This document shows positions 56,211 to 64,000 of a stretch of DNA of 64,000 nucleotides, in pieces. The stretch comes from Streptococcus equinus ATCC 9812. Its GTDB lineage: Bacteria; Bacillota; Bacilli; Lactobacillales; Streptococcaceae. Under the pieces are notes generated by a model that was given only the letters and a program-made list of their open reading frames with translations, did not search any database and was not told where the DNA came from. The position numbers and the translations under genes are program-made. The stretch covers positions 1,265,698-1,329,697 of the forward strand of contig NZ_GL698429.1 of NCBI RefSeq assembly GCF_000187265.1, read 5' to 3'. Positions within the stretch are counted from its first letter, which is position 1; every line of letters begins with the position of its first letter.

Positions 56211-56864
56211 TTAATTCTGTAATCTCTTTGTTTCTATATTACTATTTTTTTCATCAAACTTATTTTCAAAAAACCATTTATATGCTCTTTCTGAAATCAT
56301 TTTTGTTTCTAAATAGTCTAAACCGCCACCGACTACAGCTCCTACACCTGGAACTAATTTCCCTAAATTAACAATCCCTTTATTTCCAAATTTAGTAATT
56401 AATCTGAAACCGATTTTCTTATTAATCGAAATAAGTACTTTCTCAGGGATTTTCTCCACCATCTTTATTGCTACTTTTTCTCCTAGCTTAATTCCAGCCT
56501 TCTTTAATATCTGATTGACTGCAACACCAGCTAAACAAGCATAAACTAATGTCTGGGGTTGATTGCTTTTTAAATCATACCCAGCCATATATGCACAACA
56601 AGCTATCATACGCATCTGCACATATAATACATTCGCAATATTGGCAGGTACTGCAACTGGCAAAGTAATAATACCTCCTAATCCACTAACAACTCCTGAC
56701 GTGGTACATTTTATCATTTGTTTGTTTAACATTTCTTTGCAAGCTTTTTCTTTGGAATCATATTTACTTAAATAATCATCTGCAAAACTATCGATTGGCT
56801 TACTAACCATAGAAACGCCATTTAATACGTACCAATCCTTATCCAAATTCAACAATTTCTTCAT
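56211..56864 (-). CDS. EcsC family protein
   Basis: A 217-residue protein with an EcsC domain: VSGLGGIITLPVAVPANIAN (a membrane-interacting Gly/Pro-rich helix), then MRMIACCAYMAGYDL and a Gly-rich VPGVGAVVGGGLDYLETK segment. The biochemical function is unknown; the name comes from the third gene of the Bacillus ecs locus, but the two proteins need not act alike. It lies alone, on the strand opposite to its neighbours, between an element relic and the Gls24 operon, so it may be accessory. Confidence 0.8.
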   Translation of the reverse strand: MKKLLNLDKDWYVLNGVSMVSKPIDSFADDYLSKYDSKEKACKEMLNKQMIKCTTSGVVSGLGGIITLPVAVPANIANVLYVQMRMIACCAYMAGYDLKSNQPQTLVYACLAGVAVNQILKKAGIKLGEKVAIKMVEKIPEKVLISINKKIGFRLITKFGNKGIVNLGKLVPGVGAVVGGGLDYLETKMISERAYKWFFENKFDEKNSNIETKRLQN

Positions 56865-57244
56865 TATTTACCATAATTTTAATCCTAAGTATAAATTCTG
56901 ATTTTTTTATATTTTCGAATATTGTACCACTTTTCTCTTATAGAGATACATTTATATTAAATATGATAAAATATTCTTTGTTAGAGGGGATATAAAATAA
57001 AAAAACTGTTTACACATTTCAATTATACATTTTATTTCTACTCTCGTCACTCTCACTTCTTAGGGAGTTTTTTTTAACATTTTAATTGGCTAAAAATCTT
57101 ATGGTCATACTAACACAATCAAAGGTTTTATTGATGAATCATTCAATTATAAGAATGGTCTAATAATAACAACTATATATGTAGAGTATTAACGAAACTG
57201 TTCAAAAAACTACAAGAATCATAGCATAAAATACTTGCAAATCT
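56865..57244. other. Non-coding gap upstream of the Gls24 operon
   Basis: AT-rich, no ORF of note. It contains the divergent EcsC upstream region and a few short T-runs; no clear terminator or RNA is visible before the cre sites. Confidence 0.4.
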
Positions 57245-57303
57245 ATGCAATCGTTTACAAAAACGGCTAACGGTTTTTACTCTTCTTTTGTAAACGGAAA
57301 CAT
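57245..57303. promoter_or_regulatory. Two exact cre (CcpA) sites before the Gls24 operon
   Basis: ATGCAATCGTTTACAA (57245-57260) and TTGTAAACGGAAACAT (57288-57303) both fit the cre consensus WTGNAANCGNWNNCAW at every position. Their centres are 43 bp apart, four helical turns. Their facing halves form an 11-bp inverted repeat CGTTTACAAAA / TTTTGTAAACG. The second ends 5 bp before the -35. Confidence 0.85.
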
Positions 57304-57308
57304 TTTAA

Positions 57309-57337
57309 TTGACTTATCATTTTGAATAAATTATACT
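57309..57337 (+). promoter_or_regulatory. Sigma-A promoter of the Gls24 operon
   Basis: TTGACT, 17-bp spacer, TATACT. The predicted start near 57344 leaves a leader of about 134 nt before the first gene. Confidence 0.88.
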
Positions 57338-57477
57338 GTTATTAACAAGTATATACTGACATTAATCTTATGATTATTAAGATTAATATAAAAATATTTT
57401 AGCTAAAATGTAACTCTTTAGATTGTTTGATTTTCCAAATAATCTAACATTCCTCAATTTAGAAAGGGGGAGACATT

Positions 57478-57717
57478 ATGCTTTGGGCTATTATCGTAGG
57501 AGGCCTTATAGGTTTTATTGCTGGTGGAATCACTAAAAAGGGAGGCTACATGGGAATAATCGCTAATATCATTGCAGGTTTAGTCGGTTCATCTGTTGGT
57601 CAATTACTTTTCGGTGCATGGGGACCTAGTCTAGCTGGAATGGCATTAATTCCATCAATCTTAGGAGCAGTCATTGTTGTTGCAGTAGTATCATTTTTCC
57701 TAGGGAAAAATGAATGA
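57478..57717 (+). CDS. glsB: GlsB/YeaQ/YmgE family small membrane protein
   Basis: A 79-residue protein of three hydrophobic segments rich in glycine (IIVGGLIGFIAGGITKKGGY; GLVGSSVGQLLFGAWG; IPSILGAVIVVAVVSFFLG), the transglycosylase-associated protein family. AAAGGGGG precedes the ATG. It is the first gene of a five-gene envelope-stress operon with amaP, a DUF2273 gene, asp23 and csbD. Function is unknown beyond its link to Gls24 stress proteins in enterococci. Confidence 0.88.
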   Translation: MLWAIIVGGLIGFIAGGITKKGGYMGIIANIIAGLVGSSVGQLLFGAWGPSLAGMALIPSILGAVIVVAVVSFFLGKNE

Positions 57718-57778
57718 ACTTGAATCTTTTTGACAGGAATAGATTAAAGTTCAAATTCTGTTGATGAAAGGATTCGAT

Positions 57779-58345
57779 ATGTCAAAAACCAAAAAAATAC
57801 TTTACCTTATTTTATGTATTTTAATCTTGACAATTTTGATTCCTATTTTGCTAGATTATCATAAAGTCAGTGGCTTAGGACTTCATTTAGTTGATTGGAA
57901 ACAAATTTCCTTTTTAGACTTTTATCTTTCAAGATATATTTTCTGGGGTACTCTAGTACTTTCAGCTGTAGTGTTATTTCTAATGCTTGTTACACTCTTT
58001 TATCCTAAACAATATTTAGAGATTCAATTACCTGATGTTGATGGTGAACTAAAATTAAAAAATTCAGCTATTGAAGGATTTGTGCGTTGTGTGGTTGCTA
58101 ATCACAATTTTATAAAGGATCCTACTATTAAGGTAAACAGTCGTAAGAATAAATGTTTAGTTCACGTAGAAGGACAAATGCTTCCATCGGACAACATTAT
58201 TAAACGAACTCAAATAATTAAAGATGAGATTGCTAATGGATTGACACAGTTTTTTGGAATGAATCATCGTGTAAAATTGTATATTTCTGTAAAAGAATAC
58301 AAGCCAAAACCACCACGTAAAAAAACTGTTAGTCGTGTAAAGTAA
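57779..58345 (+). CDS. amaP: Alkaline shock response membrane anchor protein AmaP
   Basis: A 188-residue protein with two N-terminal membrane helices (residues about 6-25 and 50-75) and a cytoplasmic C-terminal domain ending KPKPPRKKTVSRVK. In Staphylococcus AmaP anchors Asp23 at the membrane. The ATG at 57779 is chosen because AAAGGA lies 7 bp before it; the upstream ATG would place this inside the gene. It lies upstream of DUF2273 and asp23 as usual. Confidence 0.87.
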   Translation: MSKTKKILYLILCILILTILIPILLDYHKVSGLGLHLVDWKQISFLDFYLSRYIFWGTLVLSAVVLFLMLVTLFYPKQYLEIQLPDVDGELKLKNSAIEGFVRCVVANHNFIKDPTIKVNSRKNKCLVHVEGQMLPSDNIIKRTQIIKDEIANGLTQFFGMNHRVKLYISVKEYKPKPPRKKTVSRVK

Positions 58346-58356
58346 GGAAGTAAAAA

Positions 58357-58527
58357 ATGGAATGGTTAAAAAAATACCAATATCCATTTCTTTTCGGATT
58401 GGCAGGTGTTATCTTAGCTTGCTTCATCCTATCCTATGGTTTTTTTAAGACTTTATTTGTCTTGATTTGTGCCACTCTAGGAGTTGGAATTGGATATTAT
58501 ATTCAACAAAAACAATTATTTAAATAG
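58357..58527 (+). CDS. DUF2273 small membrane protein
   Basis: A 56-residue ORF starting MEWLKKYQYPFLFGLAGVIL, with two membrane helices (residues about 10-28 and 30-48) and a short polar tail QQKQLFK. AAGGAAG precedes the ATG. The size and its place between amaP and asp23 fit the DUF2273 family. It is 11 bp downstream of amaP and 14 bp upstream of asp23. Confidence 0.85.
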   Translation: MEWLKKYQYPFLFGLAGVILACFILSYGFFKTLFVLICATLGVGIGYYIQQKQLFK

Positions 58528-58541
58528 TAAAGGAAATGCAT

Positions 58542-59102
58542 ATGTCAAAAGTAGAAAAAAAAGTAGAAGAAATAAAAGGCGAATTGACCTACGAAGATAA
58601 AGTCATTCAAAAAATTATTGGCCTTTCTTTAGAAAATATTCCAGGTTTGCTGGCTATTGATGGAGGCTTTTTCTCAAACCTAAGTGAAAAACTTGTCAAC
58701 ACTGATAACGTTGCAAGCGGAGTCAATGTGGAAGTTGGTAAAGAGCAAGTTGCTGTTGATTTGAACGTAATTGTCGAATATCAAAAGAATGTTCCTGAAC
58801 TATACAAGAAAATCAAAGAGGTTGTTGTTTCAGAAATTTCTAAGATGACTGATTTGGAGGTAGTTGAAGTTAATGTAGATGTTGTTGATATCAAGACTAA
58901 AGAGCAACATGAAGCAGACTCAGTAAGCCTACAAGACCGAGTAACTGGAGTTGTTCAATCAACAAGTGAATTTACTTCCGATAAGTTTGGAAGCGCAAAA
59001 CAGGGATTGAGTGATGGCTTCTCAGCTGTAAAGGAAAAAGTTAGTGAAGGTGTTGAAACTGTCTCTGAAGCGACAGCTAAAGCAGAACCAAGAGTTCACT
59101 AA
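58542..59102 (+). CDS. Asp23/Gls24 family envelope stress response protein
   Basis: A 186-residue protein whose first 125 residues are the Asp23 domain (KVIQKIIGLSLENIPGLLAI; VNVEVGKEQVAVDLNVIVEY). A Ser/Gln/Lys-rich tail of about 60 residues with amphipathic repeats (SAKQGLSDGFSAVKEKVSEG) follows. The ATG at 58542 has AAAGGA 8 bp upstream; an ATG 6 bp earlier is too close to it. Asp23/Gls24 proteins are abundant stress proteins linked to bile, alkaline and starvation tolerance. Confidence 0.92.
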   Translation: MSKVEKKVEEIKGELTYEDKVIQKIIGLSLENIPGLLAIDGGFFSNLSEKLVNTDNVASGVNVEVGKEQVAVDLNVIVEYQKNVPELYKKIKEVVVSEISKMTDLEVVEVNVDVVDIKTKEQHEADSVSLQDRVTGVVQSTSEFTSDKFGSAKQGLSDGFSAVKEKVSEGVETVSEATAKAEPRVH

Positions 59103-59186
59103 ATTCTTTTATGCCTAAAAAATTTAAATGAATTATTTAAAAACGTTCATTTTCAATAATCTGATTTTCCAATGGAGGATAACACC

Positions 59187-59390
59187 ATGTCAGTAGAAGA
59201 AAAATTTAATCAAGCTAAAGGCACTATTAAAGAAGGTGTCGGAAAAGTAACTGATGATAAAAAAACTGAAAAAGAAGGAGCTGCTGAAAAAGTAGTTTCA
59301 AAAGTTAAAGAAGTTGCCGAAGATGCCAAAGAGGCTATTGAAGGGGGTATTGAAGGCGTTAAAAATATGGTTAAAAAGGACGATAAATAA
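59187..59390 (+). CDS. CsbD family stress protein
   Basis: A 67-residue hydrophilic protein beginning [20 protein letters not shown], the CsbD signature (K-G-x-I-K-E-G-x-G-K). A Lys/Glu/Ala-rich tail follows. GGAGG lies 8 bp before the ATG at 59187. It is the last gene of the Gls24 operon; CsbD-like proteins are general stress proteins of unknown action. Confidence 0.9.
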   Translation: MSVEEKFNQAKGTIKEGVGKVTDDKKTEKEGAAEKVVSKVKEVAEDAKEAIEGGIEGVKNMVKKDDK

Positions 59391-59641
59391 TTCTAAAATC
59401 GATTGATTTTTCACTTAAAACATGGAAATTACTCTACAAGAAATTTAAGGTTGTTTTACTCCTAACTACTCACTTTTAAAACAACACCAAAATCTATGAC
59501 GAATTCCTAACATTACAATATTACTCAGGTGAAAAATCAGCTTTCTTTAGTTTAATTTGAGATCCTTTCTAACCTCATATGTATATTCCTTTTGATAGTA
59601 ATAGCACTCTAAAATCTGTAGTTTTGTTTAAACTATAGAAG
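59391..59641. other. Non-coding gap between csbD and the IS copy
   Basis: 250 bp, AT-rich. A GTTGTTTTA / TAAAACAAC pair (59450-59484) could form a terminator-like hairpin for the Gls24 operon, without a following T-run. Nothing else is recognised. Confidence 0.35.
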
Positions 59642-59671
59642 TGTACTGACCCCCAAAAGTTGGACACTTAA

Positions 59672-60529
59672 TTATGATAAGGATTTAGTTCTGTATTGCA
59701 CAGGACTGAGTCCTTTTAATTTTGCCTTGATACGTTTATTGTTGTAATAAAAAATATAATCTGTAATGGCTTGTTCCAGCTTGTCAACCGACTTAAGAGT
59801 CTTTTCATAACCGTAAAACATCTCAGATTTTAAGATGCCAAAGAAAGACTCTATCATCCCATTATCTGGGCTATTCTCTTTCATAGGCATGGACGGACGG
59901 ATTCCCTTAGATGCCAAAAAATCATGATAAGACTGATGTTGATATTGCCACCCTTAATCGCTGTGAAGAATAGTCCATCTGTAAGAGTCAGCTGGAAAGG
60001 CTTTTTTAAGCATGGTTTGGACCTGTTTTAAATCAGGTGAGCGTGATAAGGTAAAGTCAATAATCTCACTATTGTAGCCATCAAGAACAGGAGATAAGTA
60101 GAGGTTCTCCTTAATGTTTGGTAGAGCGAATTCAGTGAAATCTGTATAACATTTCTCATAAGGCTTGGTCTCTTCAAACTGAAGTTGAATCAGTTTATCA
60201 GCTCTTTCCCCAATCTCTCCCTTGTAAGACGAGTATTTATGCTTACAACGAGTACGAGCAGCGAATCCCATGACTGTCATTAACTGTTGAACCTTCTTAT
60301 GGTTGATAACAAATCCACGATTTCTTAGTTCTAAATGAATACGACGGTAACCATAGTTACCCTTATAGTCAACGTAAATGGTTTGAATCATCTCTTTGAC
60401 TTTCTTATCTTTATTAGCTCTATTAAACTGTTTCAACTGATAATAGTTGGTAGAGCGAGCTAGCTTAGCGGTTTTCAGTAAGAGGTCTAATCGAAATCCT
60501 CCTGAGACCAGTTCTCTAACTGTCTCCAC
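59672..60529 (-). pseudogene. IS3-family OrfB (DDE transposase), internal stop
   Basis: The frame runs from METVRELVSGGF, through the HTH_21 region and the first catalytic Asp (CYTDFTEF), to the second Asp in LHSD. There a TAA replaces the expected Gln codon (HSD-stop-GWQYQ). The same frame then continues to the catalytic Glu (NGMIESFFG) and ends KGLSPVQYRTKSLS. A single C-to-T change explains the stop, and the enzyme is cut between the second Asp and the Glu. Confidence 0.88.
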
Positions 60530-61020
60530 CTTTTGCGCTGTAAGGCTTCGTCCCTCAAGCGTAATTCTCTCAACTTTTTTAGATAAGCATTCTCCGTTCT
60601 AAGACGTTCAGTCTCTTCAAGAACACGCTCTAGTTCAGTCATCTCTTCCCATTTTTTCTTGGGTTTACGTCCCATCTTACTTGGCCTCCCTCTTGTTTTC
60701 TCAACAATAGTATACCTGTTTTCTTTTATTGTGCTATCCAATTTGTGAGTATAGACTGGTGGGGAAGAGCATAATCAAGCGATACAGTGAGCTGAGATTG
60801 ACCTTCAATAAGAACTTTATTAATGATTTCCTGCTTTAAGTTTGGAGAATAATAGTTATTTTTACCTTTTCTAACAACCTCAACGCCATGTCTCTCCATA
60901 AGCCGTACCATGTCTTTAAGATTGGAGAGACACACACCGTACTTTCGACTAATATAAGGCTAGGAAAGGCTGTCCTGTCTTAACTGATATATTTCGAGTT
61001 TATCTTCATAACTTAATTTC
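60487..61020 (-). pseudogene. IS3-family OrfA, stop and frameshift
   Basis: Starts MKLSYEDKLEIYQLRQDS, a helix-turn-helix of the IS150 type, with an internal TAG soon after. It continues as KYGVCLSNLKDMVRLMERHG, loses frame near 60726 (NWIAQ then KENRYTIVEKTRGRPSKMG), and ends in a leucine-zipper-like region that overlaps OrfB, where -1 frameshifting would normally make the OrfAB fusion. Confidence 0.82.
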
Positions 61021-61100
61021 ATACAAAAACACCCCAATTGTTAGATTTTTTTCTGTCTAACTTTTGGGGTGCAGGTCACAATGCGATACCTTTTATTTTA

Positions 61101-61454
61101 TTAAAATAAAAATGTTAACAAAGCTAAAATAGCTAGGCCACCTTGCTTAAGTATGATTTTTTTATCAGCGGTCAAGCTACCATAAATTGCTGCCAAAATA
61201 ACGTTCAAAAGAAAAATAACCACAATACTAATATTTTCTGTAAAGATACCGTAAAGTAAAAATACCGCAATCAAACCATTATAAATTCCTTGATTTTTAA
61301 ATAGACTAGTTACAGACTCACGTTGTAACTCTTCTTCTGACATGTTAAAGACACGTGCTGTCGCTTTGGACTGCGTCGCAAAAGTTTCTAAATACATGAT
61401 GTAAAAATGCTCTAAGGCTACTAAAATAGCTAAAACTATTGTAATAATTGACAT
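61101..61454 (-). CDS. DUF1304 family membrane protein
   Basis: A 117-residue protein with four membrane helices (about residues 1-22, 51-70, 73-92, 100-117) and the conserved EHFYIMYLE and FKNQGIYNGLIAVFLLYG motifs of DUF1304. No function is known. GAGGAAAA provides the ribosome binding site. It stands next to the right end of the IS, which lies 23 bp from its stop codon and may have removed its natural terminator. Confidence 0.88.
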   Translation of the reverse strand: MSIITIVLAILVALEHFYIMYLETFATQSKATARVFNMSEEELQRESVTSLFKNQGIYNGLIAVFLLYGIFTENISIVVIFLLNVILAAIYGSLTADKKIILKQGGLAILALLTFLF

Positions 61455-61602
61455 GTTTTTCCTCTTTTCATAAATTTAAAGTTTTACAAACCTGTAAACC
61501 TGCCGTAAACACTTCTAAACTATGTGACTTTTGTTAAGTATACAAAAACCTACACAGTTCTTCAAATGATTTGCTTACAAAAAACAGAGGATAGAAAATC
61601 TA

Positions 61603-64000
61603 TCACTCTGCATCTTGTTTTCTATAAATGATAAGTCCTAATACCATGAAGGCAATAAGGAATCCAATTAGAACACCAACTTCTTTTCCAATTGAGCATG
61701 TCATTGAAATGGTTTGACGTAAACCTAAAACAATGTAGGACATTGGCATATATGGATGTACAACTTGGAAGAATTTCGGACTAAGTTCAATTGGATATGA
61801 TCCACCTGCAGACCCTACTTGTAAGAGCAACATAAGCAATGAAGCAAATGAACCATAGCGGTTATCCCAACCGACCAAGGCTGTAACAAGTGCCATCAAT
61901 GTCCACCCACTCAAGATGATGAAGAGAAGTGTTTGCCAACCATAGTTAGCTTCAACTCCAAGAAATTGAATAGCTACATAAAGCATGATTGAACCTGCTG
62001 TTGAAATCAAACCATTGATGAACAATTTTTGTTTTGCCCATTCAAAACGATTCTTCACAGGACGTCCTGATAATGAATCAGCGAAGATTACGTTTGTTGA
62101 AAGAGCAACAACCATAAGTGACACAGCAATCATGTAAGGCGCCATACCAATACCATTTGTTTTCACGCTATCATGGTCTGTTTCTTTTGTTGATACAGGA
62201 TTGGAAACCAACTTGGCGTTCTTATTTGTTACAGAAACAAGTGATAATTGCTTACTTGCATTTGTAAGTGAAGAGGACAATGTTGAAAGACCGCTTGTCA
62301 ACGTTGTCAATCCACTTGTCAACGTGCCACTGCCAGCAGCTAACTGACTTGAACCAGAAGCTAATGCTTCTGCACCAGATTGCAATTGAGAAGCACCACT
62401 ATTTAGCTTATCATTGTTTGCAGCTAACTTGTTAGCACCTGATGCTGCTTCACTTGCACCGCTTCTTAACTCATCACTTTTAGAATCGAGTTGATTAGCG
62501 CCATCTGTTGCCTGTTTAACACCGTCCTTCACCTCATCATTGTGAGAAGCTAATTCACTACTTCCTAAATTCAATCGAGATTCAGCATCTAGTAATGACT
62601 TATTATTACCAACTATTTGGTTAGCTCCTGTAGTTAATTGACCAACAACTGCTGTATAGCTAGAAATACCTGAAGCCAAAGCTGGAATACCTTGATCTGA
62701 TGTCAAACCTGCTTTAAATTGCGTTAAACCATCTACTAATTGTTGACTTCCTGCACTAGCCGCTTTTAAGGCAGCTACTTTATCAAGAAGAGCTGATAAA
62801 TTCGTTAATTGTGCTGATAAATCTTGAAGTGAGGCAAGCTGTGTTTGAATACCTGAAATTTGACTTGTTAAATTATTTGCAGTTGTTGCACCATTATTAG
62901 TGATAGCAGCATTAATTTCAGCTTGTTGTTCTGGGCTAAGACCTTGGTAAGCAGACGTTGACTGTACTGCTGACAAGTCTGAACTATTAATAGATGAAAT
63001 CGCTGAACTCATCGCAGACAAATCTTGTCCAAGTTGATTTAAATTATTAAGATTTGAAATGTCTGGCAAGCTTGTATTATTTAGTTCATTTTGAATGGCT
63101 TGTAAGCCGTTATTTAGGTTAGTCGCACCTGCAATTAATTGATCTAGATTATTGCTACTTTCTGTTTGTAATTGATTAATACCATCAGTTAAATTTTTAG
63201 ATTTAGCATTTAATTGAGTCAAACCAGCTGAAAGCTGACTTACGCCATCAGTATATGAAATTACTGCTGTTTCAAAGGCAGATTGACCGGCTGATAATTT
63301 GCCAACACCATCGACATAATCATAAATATTACCTGATTTTTCTGTCAAACCAGCTGATAATTGTCCGACACCATTGGTATATGCTGAAACACCTCCAGAG
63401 AGTTTATCAAGACCAGGTGCTAGTTTTCCAACACCAGCTGTATATTCACCAAGACCATTGGCAAGTGTTGTTGAGCCATCAGCAAGTTGTTGGCTGCCTG
63501 ATGCTGCTGTGTTGAGATTATCTGTAATGGTTTGACTACCAGATTCAAGCTGTTGGCTTCCTGAGAGCAATTCATTGCCACCGTCACTTGCTTCTTGTAA
63601 ACCGTCTTGTAAACCAGACATGCTCTTGAATACAGCTTTCGTATAAGTCTTCGTGATATTTTCAGAAACAGTATCTTTAAGCTTGGTCATCGCAGATTCG
63701 CTCATTTTAGAAGCGACAAAGCTACGTCCAGCTGTTGTCTGATATTTAATGTTCAGTTTCTTCGGTTTATCTGTTAGTAAGCTTGAAGCTTTCTCTGACA
63801 AATCTTCTGGCAAAGTGATAACCATATAGTAGTCACCATCTTTTAAGCCTTTATCAGCTTTTTTCTGACTAACAAAATGATAATCGAGAGCTTTATTTTT
63901 AGACATGCTGTCTACCATGTCGTCACCGATTGTTAATTTCTTGTCATTAAGCGTTGCTGTCTTGTCCTCATTTACAACTGCCACTGGTAAGTTATCTAAA
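61603..64000 (-). CDS. YhgE/Pip domain membrane protein, 5' end beyond window
   Basis: The frame is open through the right edge; LPVAVVNEDK at the edge normally follows an N-terminal membrane helix, so the start lies outside. The visible 798 or so residues hold an extracytoplasmic domain, a long region of heptad-like repeats (SGSQQLADGSTTLANGL and many variants, about residues 130-590), and a C-terminal block of five or six membrane helices. The family includes the lactococcal phage infection protein and the type VII secretion-linked EsaA-like proteins. The gene may encode an envelope protein or export component; its exact role is unknown. Confidence 0.88.
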   Translation of the reverse strand, partial: LDNLPVAVVNEDKTATLNDKKLTIGDDMVDSMSKNKALDYHFVSQKKADKGLKDGDYYMVITLPEDLSEKASSLLTDKPKKLNIKYQTTAGRSFVASKMSESAMTKLKDTVSENITKTYTKAVFKSMSGLQDGLQEASDGGNELLSGSQQLESGSQTITDNLNTAASGSQQLADGSTTLANGLGEYTAGVGKLAPGLDKLSGGVSAYTNGVGQLSAGLTEKSGNIYDYVDGVGKLSAGQSAFETAVISYTDGVSQLSAGLTQLNAKSKNLTDGINQLQTESSNNLDQLIAGATNLNNGLQAIQNELNNTSLPDISNLNNLNQLGQDLSAMSSAISSINSSDLSAVQSTSAYQGLSPEQQAEINAAITNNGATTANNLTSQISGIQTQLASLQDLSAQLTNLSALLDKVAALKAASAGSQQLVDGLTQFKAGLTSDQGIPALASGISSYTAVVGQLTTGANQIVGNNKSLLDAESRLNLGSSELASHNDEVKDGVKQATDGANQLDSKSDELRSGASEAASGANKLAANNDKLNSGASQLQSGAEALASGSSQLAAGSGTLTSGLTTLTSGLSTLSSSLTNASKQLSLVSVTNKNAKLVSNPVSTKETDHDSVKTNGIGMAPYMIAVSLMVVALSTNVIFADSLSGRPVKNRFEWAKQKLFINGLISTAGSIMLYVAIQFLGVEANYGWQTLLFIILSGWTLMALVTALVGWDNRYGSFASLLMLLLQVGSAGGSYPIELSPKFFQVVHPYMPMSYIVLGLRQTISMTCSIGKEVGVLIGFLIAFMVLGLIIYRKQDAE

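Larger units (their letters stand above)
59642..61078 (-). mobile_element. IS3-family (IS150-like) insertion sequence, defective copy
   Basis: About 1.44 kb bounded by imperfect 25-bp inverted repeats: the left end holds CCCCAAAAGTTGGACA (within 59642-59666) and the right end, on the minus strand, CCCCAAAAGTTAGACA (within 61054-61078). Two overlapping minus-strand frames, OrfA and OrfB, carry the expected domains but are broken. No matching 3-4 bp target duplication is evident, which suggests an old insertion or flanking rearrangement. Confidence 0.85.

Noticed and set aside
7600..57400. CRISPR array
   Set aside because: No run of regularly spaced direct repeats with unique spacers was seen; the regular repeats present (TTGACA, CTCTACC) are short binding-site-like motifs without spacers of constant length, and no cas genes occur.

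Overview
The window looks like a chromosomal segment of a low-GC streptococcus, most likely of the Streptococcus bovis/equinus group. The basis is gene content and order: ctsR-clpC, rpsB-tsf, nrdD / 48-aa ORF / GNAT / nrdG, ireB-ruvX-DUF1292, spx, cinA-recA, tag-ruvA-mutL-mutS-ylbF-argR with argS divergent, hisS-aspS and rpmF-rpmG. Species assignment is inference; no 16S or MLST gene is present.

Layout. 1-7.5 kb: xpaC (cut by the left edge), telA, hslO-dusB, the CtsR-controlled ctsR-clpC operon and a small-multidrug-export family gene. 7.6-10.2 kb: an unexplained multi-hairpin element, rpsB-tsf and tRNA-Cys. 10.2-12.4 kb: a decayed stretch followed by an Rgg-type regulator that meets, tail to tail, two tandem genes for short hydrophobic peptides; pepO lies next to it. 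14.7-20.9 kb: a Gfo/Idh/MocA oxidoreductase and a trehalose locus (treP, treC, frameshifted treR). 21.2-25.1 kb: a decayed pilus island (class C sortase, LPXTG pilin, signal peptidase and coiled-coil remnants). 25.4-30.3 kb: a TetR-like regulator, a non-coding region with a helically phased TTGACA array, an sRNA-like unit and a DnaA-box cluster, then the anaerobic ribonucleotide reductase operon. 30.4-53.5 kb: mostly conserved housekeeping genes for DNA repair, recombination and tRNA charging. Two competence sigma-X boxes occur here, one before cinA-recA and one before an overlooked 42-codon gene. 53.7-56 kb: rpmF-rpmG followed by an integrative-element scar (cadmium cargo, truncated tyrosine integrase, two att-like copies of the rpmG 3' end, three pairs of arm-type repeats). 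57-59.4 kb: a Gls24/Asp23 envelope-stress operon preceded by two exact catabolite-responsive elements. 59.6-61.1 kb: a dead IS3-family copy. 61.6 kb to the right edge: a YhgE/Pip membrane protein cut by the edge.

The most notable candidate system is the rgg / twin-peptide / pepO neighbourhood (about 11.2-14.6 kb), a possible peptide-pheromone circuit whose peptides lack the acidic residue of classical SHPs. Next are the phased TTGACA array plus DnaA-box cluster (26.1-26.6 kb), the rpmG att scar and the predicted sigma-X-controlled micro-gene at 32.1 kb. All calls come from reading the sequence; no database search was run.
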